Shown piece after piece: positions 48,401 through 63,000 of a DNA stretch of 64,000 nt. The translations under genes were made by a program, and so were the position numbers. Source of the DNA: Micromussa lordhowensis. Lineage: Eukaryota; Cnidaria; Anthozoa; Scleractinia; Lobophylliidae. Below the pieces are notes generated by a model. That model saw nothing but the letters and a program-made list of their open reading frames with translations. It ran no database searches and was not told where the DNA came from. Positions within the stretch are counted from its first letter, which is position 1. Each line of letters opens with the position of its first letter. Location: assembly GCA_964020085.1 (NCBI GenBank), contig OZ026595.1, positions 4,289,314-4,353,313 on the forward strand, written 5' to 3'.

Positions 48401-51400
48401 AAAATCTCAGAAAATGGCCGATTTAGGTGTCCTTGCCAAATTTGTCATAACTCGGCTCTGCGGACACTTATGGAGCCGCAGTTTGCAGCAAAATGTTGTG
48501 CTATGTTTGCACTTCAAGTGCATACTAATTAGGAGATGATGCCATTTGCGCCAGGGTGTTTTTGAAGCCCCTATAGTCGGCCTACTTTTTTGAGCATTTT
48601 GCCTTGGTCCCCCCTTGGCAAAATCTCAGAAAATGGCCGATTTAGGTGTCCTTGCCAAATTTGTCATAACTCGGCTCTGCGGACACTTATGGAGCCGCAG
48701 TTTGCAGCAAAATGTTGTGCTATGTTTGCACTTCAAGTGCATACTAATTAGGAGATGATGCCATTTGCGCCAGGGTGTTTTTGAAGCCCCTATAGTCGGC
48801 CTACTTTTTTGAGCATTTTGCCTTGGTCCCCCCTTGGCAAAATCTCAGAAAATGGCCGATTTAGGTGTCCTTGCCAAATTTGTCATAACTCGGCTCTGCG
48901 GACACTTATGGAGCCGCAGTTTGCAGCAAAATGTTGTGCTATGTTTGCACTTCAAGTGCATACTAATTAGGAGATGATGCCATTTGCGCCAGGGTGTTTT
49001 TGAAGCCCCTATAGTCGGCCTACTTTTTTGAGCATTTTGCCTTGGTCCCCCCTTGGCAAAATCTCAGAAAATGGCCGATTTAGGTGTCCTTGCCAAATTT
49101 GTCATAACTCGGCTCTGCGGACACTTATGGAGCCGCAGTTTGCAGCAAAATGTTGTGCTATGTTTGCACTTCAAGTGCATACTAATTAGGAGATGATGCC
49201 ATTTGCGCCAGGGTGTTTTTGAAGCCCCTATAGTCGGCCTACTTTTTTGAGCATTTTGCCTTGGTCCCCCCTTGGCAAAATCTCAGAAAATGGCCGATTT
49301 AGGTGTCCTTGCCAAATTTGTCATAACTCGGCTCTGCGGACACTTATGGAGCCGCAGTTTGCAGCAAAATGTTGTGCTATGTTTGCACTTCAAGTGCATA
49401 CTAATTAGGAGATGATGCCATTTGCGCCAGGGTGTTTTTGAAGCCCCTATAGTCGGCCTACTTTTTTGAGCATTTTGCCTTGGTCCCCCCTTGGCAAAAT
49501 CTCAGAAAATGGCCGATTTAGGTGTCCTTGCCAAATTTGTCATAACTCGGCTCTGCGGACACTTATGGAGCCGCAGTTTGCAGCAAAATGTTGTGCTATG
49601 TTTGCACTTCAAGTGCATACTAATTAGGAGATGATGCCATTTGCGCCAGGGTGTTTTTGAAGCCCCTATAGTCGGCCTACTTTTTTGAGCATTTTGCCTT
49701 GGTCCCCCCTTGGCAAAATCTCAGAAAATGGCCGATTTAGGTGTCCTTGCCAAATTTGTCATAACTCGGCTCTGCGGACACTTATGGAGCCGCAGTTTGC
49801 AGCAAAATGTTGTGCTATGTTTGCACTTCAAGTGCATACTAATTAGGAGATGATGCCATTTGCGCCAGGGTGTTTTTGAAGCCCCTATAGTCGGCCTACT
49901 TTTTTGAGCATTTTGCCTTGGTCCCCCCTTGGCAAAATCTCAGAAAATGGCCGATTTAGGTGTCCTTGCCAAATTTGTCATAACTCGGCTCTGCGGACAC
50001 TTATGGAGCCGCAGTTTGCAGCAAAATGTTGTGCTATGTTTGCACTTCAAGTGCATACTAATTAGGAGATGATGCCATTTGCGCCAGGGTGTTTTTGAAG
50101 CCCCTATAGTCGGCCTACTTTTTTGAGCATTTTGCCTTGGTCCCCCCTTGGCAAAATCTCAGAAAATGGCCGATTTAGGTGTCCTTGCCAAATTTGTCAT
50201 AACTCGGCTCTGCGGACACTTATGGAGCCGCAGTTTGCAGCAAAATGTTGTGCTATGTTTGCACTTCAAGTGCATACTAATTAGGAGATGATGCCATTTG
50301 CGCCAGGGTGTTTTTGAAGCCCCTATAGTCGGCCTACTTTTTTGAGCATTTTGCCTTGGTCCCCCCTTGGCAAAATCTCAGAAAATGGCCGATTTAGGTG
50401 TCCTTGCCAAATTTGTCATAACTCGGCTCTGCGGACACTTATGGAGCCGCAGTTTGCAGCAAAATGTTGTGCTATGTTTGCACTTCAAGTGCATACTAAT
50501 TAGGAGATGATGCCATTTGCGACAGGGTGTTTTTGAAGCCCCTATAGTCGGCCTACTTTTTTGAGCATTTTGCCTTGGTCCCCCCTTGGCAAAATCTCAG
50601 AAAATGGCCGATTTAGGTGTCCTTGCCAAATTTGTCATAACTCGGCTCTGCGGACACTTATGGAGCCGCAGTTTGCAGCAAAATGTTGTGCTATGTTTGC
50701 ACTTCAAGTGCATACTAATTAGGAGATGATGCCATTTGCGACAGGGTGTTTTTGAAGCCCCTATAGTCGGCCTACTTTTTTGAGCATTTTGCCTTGGTCC
50801 CCCCTTGGCAAAATCTCAGAAAATGGCCGATTTAGGTGTCCTTGCCAAATTTGTCATAACTCGGCTCTGCGGACACTTATGGAGCCGCAGTTTGCAGCAA
50901 AATGTTGTGCTATGTTTGCACTTCAAGTGCATACTAATTAGGAGATGATGCCATTTGCGCCAGGGTGTTTTTGAAGCCCCTATAGTCGGCCTACTTTTTT
51001 GAGCATTTTGCCTTGGTCCCCCCTTGGCAAAATCTCAGAAAATGGCCGATTTAGGTGTCCTTGCCAAATTTGTCATAACTCGGCTCTGCGGACACTTATG
51101 GAGCCGCAGTTTGCAGCAAAATGTTGTGCTATGTTTGCACTTCAAGTGCATACTAATTAGGAGATGATGCCATTTGCGCCAGGGTGTTTTTGAAGCCCCT
51201 ATAGTCGGCCTACTTTTTTGAGCATTTTGCCTTGGTCCCCCCTTGGCAAAATCTCAGAAAATGGCCGATTTAGGTGTCCTTGCCAAATTTGTCATAACTC
51301 GGCTCTGCGGACACTTATGGAGCCGCAGTTTGCAGCAAAATGTTGTGCTATGTTTGCACTTCAAGTGCATACTAATTAGGAGATGATGCCATTTGCGCCA

Positions 51401-54400
51401 GGGTGTTTTTGAAGCCCCTATAGTCGGCCTACTTTTTTGAGCATTTTGCCTTGGTCCCCCCTTGGCAAAATCTCAGAAAATGGCCGATTTAGGTGTCCTT
51501 GCCAAATTTGTCATAACTCGGCTCTGCGGACACTTATGGAGCCGCAGTTTGCAGCAAAATGTTGTGCTATGTTTGCACTTCAAGTGCATACTAATTAGGA
51601 GATGATGCCATTTGCGCCAGGGTGTTTTTGAAGCCCCTATAGTCGGCCTACTTTTTTGAGCATTTTGCCTTGGTCCCCCCTTGGCAAAATCTCAGAAAAT
51701 GGCCGATTTAGGTGTCCTTGCCAAATTTGTCATAACTCGGCTCTGCGGACACTTATGGAGCCGCAGTTTGCAGCAAAATGTTGTGCTATGTTTGCACTTC
51801 AAGTGCATACTAATTAGGAGATGATGCCATTTGCGCCAGGGTGTTTTTGAAGCCCCTATAGTCGGCCTACTTTTTTGAGCATTTTGCCTTGGTCCCCCCT
51901 TGGCAAAATCTCAGAAAATGGCCGATTTAGGTGTCCTTGCCAAATTTGTCATAACTCGGCTCTGCGGACACTTATGGAGCCGCAGTTTGCAGCAAAATGT
52001 TGTGCTATGTTTGCACTTCAAGTGCATACTAATTAGGAGATGATGCCATTTGCGCCAGGGTGTTTTTGAAGCCCCTATAGTCGGCCTACTTTTTTGAGCA
52101 TTTTGCCTTGGTCCCCCCTTGGCAAAATCTCAGAAAATGGCCGATTTAGGTGTCCTTGCCAAATTTGTCATAACTCGGCTCTGCGGACACTTATGGAGCC
52201 GCAGTTTGCAGCAAAATGTTGTGCTATGTTTGCACTTCAAGTGCATACTAATTAGGAGATGATGCCATTTGCGCCAGGGTGTTTTTGAAGCCCCTATAGT
52301 CGGCCTACTTTTTTGAGCATTTTGCCTTGGTCCCCCCTTGGCAAAATCTCAGAAAATGGCCGATTTAGGTGTCCTTGCCAAATTTGTCATAACTCGGCTC
52401 TGCGGACACTTATGGAGCCGCAGTTTGCAGCAAAATGTTGTGCTATGTTTGCACTTCAAGTGCATACTAATTAGGAGATGATGCCATTTGCGCCAGGGTG
52501 TTTTTGAAGCCCCTATAGTCGGCCTACTTTTTTGAGCATTTTGCCTTGGTCCCCCCTTGGCAAAATCTCAGAAAATGGCCGATTTAGGTGTCCTTGCCAA
52601 ATTTGTCATAACTCGGCTCTGCGGACACTTATGGAGCCGCAGTTTGCAGCAAAATGTTGTGCTATGTTTGCACTTCAAGTGCATACTAATTAGGAGATGA
52701 TGCCATTTGCGCCAGGGTGTTTTTGAAGCCCCTATAGTCGGCCTACTTTTTTGAGCATTTTGCCTTGGTCCCCCCTTGGCAAAATCTCAGAAAATGGCCG
52801 ATTTAGGTGTCCTTGCCAAATTTGTCATAACTCGGCTCTGCGGACACTTATGGAGCCGCAGTTTGCAGCAAAATGTTGTGCTATGTTTGCACTTCAAGTG
52901 CATACTAATTAGGAGATGATGCCATTTGCGCCAGGGTGTTTTTGAAGCCCCTATAGTCGGCCTACTTTTTTGAGCATTTTGCCTTGGTCCCCCCTTGGCA
53001 AAATCTCAGAAAATGGCCGATTTAGGTGTCCTTGCCAAATTTGTCATAACTCGGCTCTGCGGACACTTATGGAGCCGCAGTTTGCAGCAAAATGTTGTGC
53101 TATGTTTGCACTTCAAGTGCATACTAATTAGGAGATGATGCCATTTGCGCCAGGGTGTTTTTGAAGCCCCTATAGTCGGCCTACTTTTTTGAGCATTTTG
53201 CCTTGGTCCCCCCTTGGCAAAATCTCAGAAAATGGCCGATTTAGGTGTCCTTGCCAAATTTGTCATAACTCGGCTCTGCGGACACTTATGGAGCCGCAGT
53301 TTGCAGCAAAATGTTGTGCTATGTTTGCACTTCAAGTGCATACTAATTAGGAGATGATGCCATTTGCGCCAGGGTGTTTTTGAAGCCCCTATAGTCGGCC
53401 TACTTTTTTGAGCATTTTGCCTTGGTCCCCCCTTGGCAAAATCTCAGAAAATGGCCGATTTAGGTGTCCTTGCCAAATTTGTCATAACTCGGCTCTGCGG
53501 ACACTTATGGAGCCGCAGTTTGCAGCAAAATGTTGTGCTATGTTTGCACTTCAAGTGCATACTAATTAGGAGATGATGCCATTTGCGCCAGGGTGTTTTT
53601 GAAGCCCCTATAGTCGGCCTACTTTTTTGAGCATTTTGCCTTGGTCCCCCCTTGGCAAAATCTCAGAAAATGGCCGATTTAGGTGTCCTTGCCAAATTTG
53701 TCATAACTCGGCTCTGCGGACACTTATGGAGCCGCAGTTTGCAGCAAAATGTTGTGCTATGTTTGCACTTCAAGTGCATACTAATTAGGAGATGATGCCA
53801 TTTGCGCCAGGGTGTTTTTGAAGCCCCTATAGTCGGCCTACTTTTTTGAGCATTTTGCCTTGGTCCCCCCTTGGCAAAATCTCAGAAAATGGCCGATTTA
53901 GGTGTCCTTGCCAAATTTGTCATAACTCGGCTCTGCGGACACTTATGGAGCCGCAGTTTGCAGCAAAATGTTGTGCTATGTTTGCACTTCAAGTGCATAC
54001 TAATTAGGAGATGATGCCATTTGCGCCAGGGTGTTTTTGAAGCCCCTATAGTCGGCCTACTTTTTTGAGCATTTTGCCTTGGTCCCCCCTTGGCAAAATC
54101 TCAGAAAATGGCCGATTTAGGTGTCCTTGCCAAATTTGTCATAACTCGGCTCTGCGGACACTTATGGAGCCGCAGTTTGCAGCAAAATGTTGTGCTATGT
54201 TTGCACTTCAAGTGCATACTAATTAGGAGATGATGCCATTTGCGCCAGGGTGTTTTTGAAGCCCCTATAGTCGGCCTACTTTTTTGAGCATTTTGCCTTG
54301 GTCCCCCCTTGGCAAAATCTCAGAAAATGGCCGATTTAGGTGTCCTTGCCAAATTTGTCATAACTCGGCTCTGCGGACACTTATGGAGCCGCAGTTTGCA

Positions 54401-57400
54401 GCAAAATGTTGTGCTATGTTTGCACTTCAAGTGCATACTAATTAGGAGATGATGCCATTTGCGCCAGGGTGTTTTTGAAGCCCCTATAGTCGGCCTACTT
54501 TTTTGAGCATTTTGCCTTGGTCCCCCCTTGGCAAAATCTCAGAAAATGGCCGATTTAGGTGTCCTTGCCAAATTTGTCATAACTCGGCTCTGCGGACACT
54601 TATGGAGCCGCAGTTTGCAGCAAAATGTTGTGCTATGTTTGCACTTCAAGTGCATACTAATTAGGAGATGATGCCATTTGCGCCAGGGTGTTTTTGAAGC
54701 CCCTATAGTCGGCCTACTTTTTTGAGCATTTTGCCTTGGTCCCCCCTTGGCAAAATCTCAGAAAATGGCCGATTTAGGTGTCCTTGCCAAATTTGTCATA
54801 ACTCGGCTCTGCGGACACTTATGGAGCCGCAGTTTGCAGCAAAATGTTGTGCTATGTTTGCACTTCAAGTGCATACTAATTAGGAGATGATGCCATTTGC
54901 GCCAGGGTGTTTTTGAAGCCCCTATAGTCGGCCTACTTTTTTGAGCATTTTGCCTTGGTCCCCCCTTGGCAAAATCTCAGAAAATGGCCGATTTAGGTGT
55001 CCTTGCCAAATTTGTCATAACTCGGCTCTGCGGACACTTATGGAGCCGCAGTTTGCAGCAAAATGTTGTGCTATGTTTGCACTTCAAGTGCATACTAATT
55101 AGGAGATGATGCCATTTGCGCCAGGGTGTTTTTGAAGCCCCTATAGTCGGCCTACTTTTTTGAGCATTTTGCCTTGGTCCCCCCTTGGCAAAATCTCAGA
55201 AAATGGCCGATTTAGGTGTCCTTGCCAAATTTGTCATAACTCGGCTCTGCGGACACTTATGGAGCCGCAGTTTGCAGCAAAATGTTGTGCTATGTTTGCA
55301 CTTCAAGTGCATACTAATTAGGAGATGATGCCATTTGCGCCAGGGTGTTTTTGAAGCCCCTATAGTCGGCCTACTTTTTTGAGCATTTTGCCTTGGTCCC
55401 CCCTTGGCAAAATCTCAGAAAATGGCCGATTTAGGTGTCCTTGCCAAATTTGTCATAACTCGGCTCTGCGGACACTTATGGAGCCGCAGTTTGCAGCAAA
55501 ATGTTGTGCTATGTTTGCACTTCAAGTGCATACTAATTAGGAGATGATGCCATTTGCGCCAGGGTGTTTTTGAAGCCCCTATAGTCGGCCTACTTTTTTG
55601 AGCATTTTGCCTTGGTCCCCCCTTGGCAAAATCTCAGAAAATGGCCGATTTAGGTGTCCTTGCCAAATTTGTCATAACTCGGCTCTGCGGACACTTATGG
55701 AGCCGCAGTTTGCAGCAAAATGTTGTGCTATGTTTGCACTTCAAGTGCATACTAATTAGGAGATGATGCCATTTGCGCCAGGGTGTTTTTGAAGCCCCTA
55801 TAGTCGGCCTACTTTTTTGAGCATTTTGCCTTGGTCCCCCCTTGGCAAAATCTCAGAAAATGGCCGATTTAGGTGTCCTTGCCAAATTTGTCATAACTCG
55901 GCTCTGCGGACACTTATGGAGCCGCAGTTTGCAGCAAAATGTTGTGCTATGTTTGCACTTCAAGTGCATACTAATTAGGAGATGATGCCATTTGCGCCAG
56001 GGTGTTTTTGAAGCCCCTATAGTCGGCCTACTTTTTTGAGCATTTTGCCTTGGTCCCCCCTTGGCAAAATCTCAGAAAATGGCCGATTTAGGTGTCCTTG
56101 CCAAATTTGTCATAACTCGGCTCTGCGGACACTTATGGAGCCGCAGTTTGCAGCAAAATGTTGTGCTATGTTTGCACTTCAAGTGCATACTAATTAGGAG
56201 ATGATGCCATTTGCGCCAGGGTGTTTTTGAAGCCCCTATAGTCGGCCTACTTTTTTGAGCATTTTGCCTTGGTCCCCCCTTGGCAAAATCTCAGAAAATG
56301 GCCGATTTAGGTGTCCTTGCCAAATTTGTCATAACTCGGCTCTGCGGACACTTATGGAGCCGCAGTTTGCAGCAAAATGTTGTGCTATGTTTGCACTTCA
56401 AGTGCATACTAATTAGGAGATGATGCCATTTGCGCCAGGGTGTTTTTGAAGCCCCTATAGTCGGCCTACTTTTTTGAGCATTTTGCCTTGGTCCCCCCTT
56501 GGCAAAATCTCAGAAAATGGCCGATTTAGGTGTCCTTGCCAAATTTGTCATAACTCGGCTCTGCGGACACTTATGGAGCCGCAGTTTGCAGCAAAATGTT
56601 GTGCTATGTTTGCACTTCAAGTGCATACTAATTAGGAGATGATGCCATTTGCGCCAGGGTGTTTTTGAAGCCCCTATAGTCGGCCTACTTTTTTGAGCAT
56701 TTTGCCTTGGTCCCCCCTTGGCAAAATCTCAGAAAATGGCCGATTTAGGTGTCCTTGCCAAATTTGTCATAACTCGGCTCTGCGGACACTTATGGAGCCG
56801 CAGTTTGCAGCAAAATGTTGTGCTATGTTTGCACTTCAAGTGCATACTAATTAGGAGATGATGCCATTTGCGCCAGGGTGTTTTTGAAGCCCCTATAGTC
56901 GGCCTACTTTTTTGAGCATTTTGCCTTGGTCCCCCCTTGGCAAAATCTCAGAAAATGGCCGATTTAGGTGTCCTTGCCAAATTTGTCATAACTCGGCTCT
57001 GCGGACACTTATGGAGCCGCAGTTTGCAGCAAAATGTTGTGCTATGTTTGCACTTCAAGTGCATACTAATTAGGAGATGATGCCATTTGCGCCAGGGTGT
57101 TTTTGAAGCCCCTATAGTCGGCCTACTTTTTTGAGCATTTTGCCTTGGTCCCCCCTTGGCAAAATCTCAGAAAATGGCCGATTTAGGTGTCCTTGCCAAA
57201 TTTGTCATAACTCGGCTCTGCGGACACTTATGGAGCCGCAGTTTGCAGCAAAATGTTGTGCTATGTTTGCACTTCAAGTGCATACTAATTAGGAGATGAT
57301 GCCATTTGCGACAGGGTGTTTTTGAAGCCCCTATAGTCGGCCTACTTTTTTGAGCATTTTGCCTTGGTCCCCCCTTGGCAAAATCTCAGAAAATGGCCGA

Positions 57401-59359
57401 TTTAGGTGTCCTTGCCAAATTTGTCATAACTCGGCTCTGCGGACACTTATGGAGCCGCAGTTTGCAGCAAAATGTTGTGCTATGTTTGCACTTCAAGTGC
57501 ATACTAATTAGGAGATGATGCCATTTGCGCCAGGGTGTTTTTGAAGCCCCTATAGTCGGCCTACTTTTTTGAGCATTTTGCCTTGGTCCCCCCTTGGCAA
57601 AATCTCAGAAAATGGCCGATTTAGGTGTCCTTGCCAAATTTGTCATAACTCGGCTCTGCGGACACTTATGGAGCCGCAGTTTGCAGCAAAATGTTGTGCT
57701 ATGTTTGCACTTCAAGTGCATACTAATTAGGAGATGATGCCATTTGCGCCAGGGTGTTTTTGAAGCCCCTATAGTCGGCCTACTTTTTTGAGCATTTTGC
57801 CTTGGTCCCCCCTTGGCAAAATCTCAGAAAATGGCCGATTTAGGTGTCCTTGCCAAATTTGTCATAACTCGGCTCTGCGGACACTTATGGAGCCGCAGTT
57901 TGCAGCAAAATGTTGTGCTATGTTTGCACTTCAAGTGCATACTAATTAGGAGATGATGCCATTTGCGCCAGGGTGTTTTTGAAGCCCCTATAGTCGGCCT
58001 ACTTTTTTGAGCATTTTGCCTTGGTCCCCCCTTGGCAAAATCTCAGAAAATGGCCGATTTAGGTGTCCTTGCCAAATTTGTCATAACTCGGCTCTGCGGA
58101 CACTTATGGAGCCGCAGTTTGCAGCAAAATGTTGTGCTATGTTTGCACTTCAAGTGCATACTAATTAGGAGATGATGCCATTTGCGCCAGGGTGTTTTTG
58201 AAGCCCCTATAGTCGGCCTACTTTTTTGAGCATTTTGCCTTGGTCCCCCCTTGGCAAAATCTCAGAAAATGGCCGATTTAGGTGTCCTTGCCAAATTTGT
58301 CATAACTCGGCTCTGCGGACACTTATGGAGCCGCAGTTTGCAGCAAAATGTTGTGCTATGTTTGCACTTCAAGTGCATACTAATTAGGAGATGATGCCAT
58401 TTGCGCCAGGGTGTTTTTGAAGCCCCTATAGTCGGCCTACTTTTTTGAGCATTTTGCCTTGGTCCCCCCTTGGCAAAATCTCAGAAAATGGCCGATTTAG
58501 GTGTCCTTGCCAAATTTGTCATAACTCGGCTCTGCGGACACTTATGGAGCCGCAGTTTGCAGCAAAATGTTGTGCTATGTTTGCACTTCAAGTGCATACT
58601 AATTAGGAGATGATGCCATTTGCGCCAGGGTGTTTTTGAAGCCCCTATAGTCGGCCTACTTTTTTGAGCATTTTGCCTTGGTCCCCCCTTGGCAAAATCT
58701 CAGAAAATGGCCGATTTAGGTGTCCTTGCCAAATTTGTCATAACTCGGCTCTGCGGACACTTATGGAGCCGCAGTTTGCAGCAAAATGTTGTGCTATGTT
58801 TGCACTTCAAGTGCATACTAATTAGGAGATGATGCCATTTGCGCCAGGGTGTTTTTGAAGCCCCTATAGTCGGCCTACTTTTTTGAGCATTTTGCCTTGG
58901 TCCCCCCTTGGCAAAATCTCAGAAAATGGCCGATTTAGGTGTCCTTGCCAAATTTGTCATAACTCGGCTCTGCGGACACTTATGGAGCCGCAGTTTGCAG
59001 CAAAATGTTGTGCTATGTTTGCACTTCAAGTGCATACTAATTAGGAGATGATGCCATTTGCGCCAGGGTGTTTTTGAAGCCCCTATAGTCGGCCTACTTT
59101 TTTGAGCATTTTGCCTTGGTCCCCCCTTGGCAAAATCTCAGAAAATGGCCGATTTAGGTGTCCTTGCCAAATTTGTCATAACTCGGCTCTGCGGACACTT
59201 ATGGAGCCGCAGTTTGCAGCAAAATGTTGTGCTATGTTTGCACTTCAAGTGCATACTAATTAGGAGATGATGCCATTTGCGCCAGGGTGTTTTTGAAGCC
59301 CCTATAGTCGGCCTACTTTTTTGAGCATTTTGCCTTGGTCCCCCCTTGGCAAAATCTCA

Positions 59360-60016
59360 GAAAATGGCCGATTTAGGTGTCCTTGCCAAATTTGTCATAA
59401 CTCGGCTCTGCGGACACTTATGGAGCCGCAGTTTGCAGCAAAATGTTGTGCTATGTTTGCACTTCAAGTGCATACTAATTAGGAGATGATGCCATTTGCG
59501 CCAGGGTGTTTTTGAAGCCCCTATAGTCGACCTACTTTTTTGAGCATTTTGCCTTGGTCCCCCCTTGGCAAAATCTCAGAAAATGGCCGATTTAGGTGTC
59601 CTTGCCAAATTTGTCATAACTCGGCTCTGCGGACACTTATGGAGCCGCAGTTTGCAGCAAAATGTTGTGCTATGTTTGCACTTCAAGTGCATACTAATTA
59701 GGAGATGATGCCATTTGCGCCAGGGTGTTTTTGAAGCCCCTATAGTCGGCCTACTTTTTTGAGCATTTTGCCTTGGTCCCCCCTTGGCAAAATCTCAGAA
59801 AATGGCCGATTTAGGTGTCCTTGCCAAATTTGTCATAACTCGGCTCTGCGGACACTTATGGAGCCGCAGTTTGCAGCAAAATGTTGTGCTATGTTTGCAC
59901 TTCAAGTGCATACTAATTAGGAGATGATGCCATTTGCGCCAGGGTGTTTTTTAAGCCCCTATAGTCGACCTACTTTTTTGAGCATTTTGCCTTGGTCCCC
60001 CCTTGGCAAAATCTCA
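59360..60016. repeat. Three-monomer variant block, copy 2
   Basis: G171A at 59530, one consensus monomer, then G155T with G171A (59952, 59968). This repeats the arrangement at 40964-41620 at an offset of 84 monomers, suggesting a copied block of at least 439 bases between its outermost markers. Confidence 0.85.
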
Positions 60017-63000
60017 GAAAATGGCCGATTTAGGTGTCCTTGCCAAATTTGTCATAACTCGGCTCTGCGGACACTTATGGAGCCGCAGTTTGCAGCAAAA
60101 TGTTGTGCTATGTTTGCACTTCAAGTGCATACTAATTAGGAGATGATGCCATTTGCGCCAGGGTGTTTTTGAAGCCCCTATAGTCGGCCTACTTTTTTGA
60201 GCATTTTGCCTTGGTCCCCCCTTGGCAAAATCTCAGAAAATGGCCGATTTAGGTGTCCTTGCCAAATTTGTCATAACTCGGCTCTGCGGACACTTATGGA
60301 GCCGCAGTTTGCAGCAAAATGTTGTGCTATGTTTGCACTTCAAGTGCATACTAATTAGGAGATGATGCCATTTGCGCCAGGGTGTTTTTGAAGCCCCTAT
60401 AGTCGGCCTACTTTTTTGAGCATTTTGCCTTGGTCCCCCCTTGGCAAAATCTCAGAAAATGGCCGATTTAGGTGTCCTTGCCAAATTTGTCATAACTCGG
60501 CTCTGCGGACACTTATGGAGCCGCAGTTTGCAGCAAAATGTTGTGCTATGTTTGCACTTCAAGTGCATACTAATTAGGAGATGATGCCATTTGCGCCAGG
60601 GTGTTTTTGAAGCCCCTATAGTCGGCCTACTTTTTTGAGCATTTTGCCTTGGTCCCCCCTTGGCAAAATCTCAGAAAATGGCCGATTTAGGTGTCCTTGC
60701 CAAATTTGTCATAACTCGGCTCTGCGGACACTTATGGAGCCGCAGTTTGCAGCAAAATGTTGTGCTATGTTTGCACTTCAAGTGCATACTAATTAGGAGA
60801 TGATGCCATTTGCGCCAGGGTGTTTTTGAAGCCCCTATAGTCGGCCTACTTTTTTGAGCATTTTGCCTTGGTCCCCCCTTGGCAAAATCTCAGAAAATGG
60901 CCGATTTAGGTGTCCTTGCCAAATTTGTCATAACTCGGCTCTGCGGACACTTATGGAGCCGCAGTTTGCAGCAAAATGTTGTGCTATGTTTGCACTTCAA
61001 GTGCATACTAATTAGGAGATGATGCCATTTGCGCCAGGGTGTTTTTGAAGCCCCTATAGTCGGCCTACTTTTTTGAGCATTTTGCCTTGGTCCCCCCTTG
61101 GCAAAATCTCAGAAAATGGCCGATTTAGGTGTCCTTGCCAAATTTGTCATAACTCGGCTCTGCGGACACTTATGGAGCCGCAGTTTGCAGCAAAATGTTG
61201 TGCTATGTTTGCACTTCAAGTGCATACTAATTAGGAGATGATGCCATTTGCGCCAGGGTGTTTTTGAAGCCCCTATAGTCGGCCTACTTTTTTGAGCATT
61301 TTGCCTTGGTCCCCCCTTGGCAAAATCTCAGAAAATGGCCGATTTAGGTGTCCTTGCCAAATTTGTCATAACTCGGCTCTGCGGACACTTATGGAGCCGC
61401 AGTTTGCAGCAAAATGTTGTGCTATGTTTGCACTTCAAGTGCATACTAATTAGGAGATGATGCCATTTTCGCCAGGGTGTTTTTGAAGCCCCTATAGTCG
61501 GCCTACTTTTTTGAGCATTTTGCCTTGGTCCCCCCTTGGCAAAATCTCAGAAAATGGCCGATTTAGGTGTCCTTGCCAAATTTGTCATAACTCGGCTCTG
61601 CGGACACTTATGGAGCCGCAGTTTGCAGCAAAATGTTGTGCTATGTTTGCACTTCAAGTGCATACTAATTAGGAGATGATGCCATTTGCGACAGGGTGTT
61701 TTTGAAGCCCCTATAGTCGGCCTACTTTTTTGAGCATTTTGCCTTGGTCCCCCCTTGGCAAAATCTCAGAAAATGGCCGATTTAGGTGTCCTTGCCAAAT
61801 TTGTCATAACTCGGCTCTGCGGACACTTATGGAGCCGCAGTTTGCAGCAAAATGTTGTGCTATGTTTGCACTTCAAGTGCATACTAATTAGGAGATGATG
61901 CCATTTGCGCCAGGGTGTTTTTGAAGCCCCTATAGTCGGCCTACTTTTTTGAGCATTTTGCCTTGGTCCCCCCTTGGCAAAATCTCAGAAAATGGCCGAT
62001 TTAGGTGTCCTTGCCAAATTTGTCATAACTCGGCTCTGCGGACACTTATGGAGCCGCAGTTTGCAGCAAAATGTTGTGCTATGTTTGCACTTCAAGTGCA
62101 TACTAATTAGGAGATGATGCCATTTGCGCCAGGGTGTTTTTGAAGCCCCTATAGTCGGCCTACTTTTTTGAGCATTTTGCCTTGGTCCCCCCTTGGCAAA
62201 ATCTCAGAAAATGGCCGATTTAGGTGTCCTTGCCAAATTTGTCATAACTCGGCTCTGCGGACACTTATGGAGCCGCAGTTTGCAGCAAAATGTTGTGCTA
62301 TGTTTGCACTTCAAGTGCATACTAATTAGGAGATGATGCCATTTGCGCCAGGGTGTTTTTGAAGCCCCTATAGTCGGCCTACTTTTTTGAGCATTTTGCC
62401 TTGGTCCCCCCTTGGCAAAATCTCAGAAAATGGCCGATTTAGGTGTCCTTGCCAAATTTGTCATAACTCGGCTCTGCGGACACTTATGGAGCCGCAGTTT
62501 GCAGCAAAATGTTGTGCTATGTTTGCACTTCAAGTGCATACTAATTAGGAGATGATGCCATTTGCGCCAGGGTGTTTTTGAAGCCCCTATAGTCGACCTA
62601 CTTTTTTGAGCATTTTGCCTTGGTCCCCCCTTGGCAAAATCTCAGAAAATGGCCGATTTAGGTGTCCTTGCCAAATTTGTCATAACTCGGCTCTGCGGAC
62701 ACTTATGGAGCCGCAGTTTGCAGCAAAATGTTGTGCTATGTTTGCACTTCAAGTGCATACTAATTAGGAGATGATGCCATTTGCGCCAGGGTGTTTTTGA
62801 AGCCCCTATAGTCGGCCTACTTTTTTGAGCATTTTGCCTTGGTCCCCCCTTGGCAAAATCTCAGAAAATGGCCGATTTAGGTGTCCTTGCCAAATTTGTC
62901 ATAACTCGGCTCTGCGGACACTTATGGAGCCGCAGTTTGCAGCAAAATGTTGTGCTATGTTTGCACTTCAAGTGCATACTAATTAGGAGATGATGCCATT

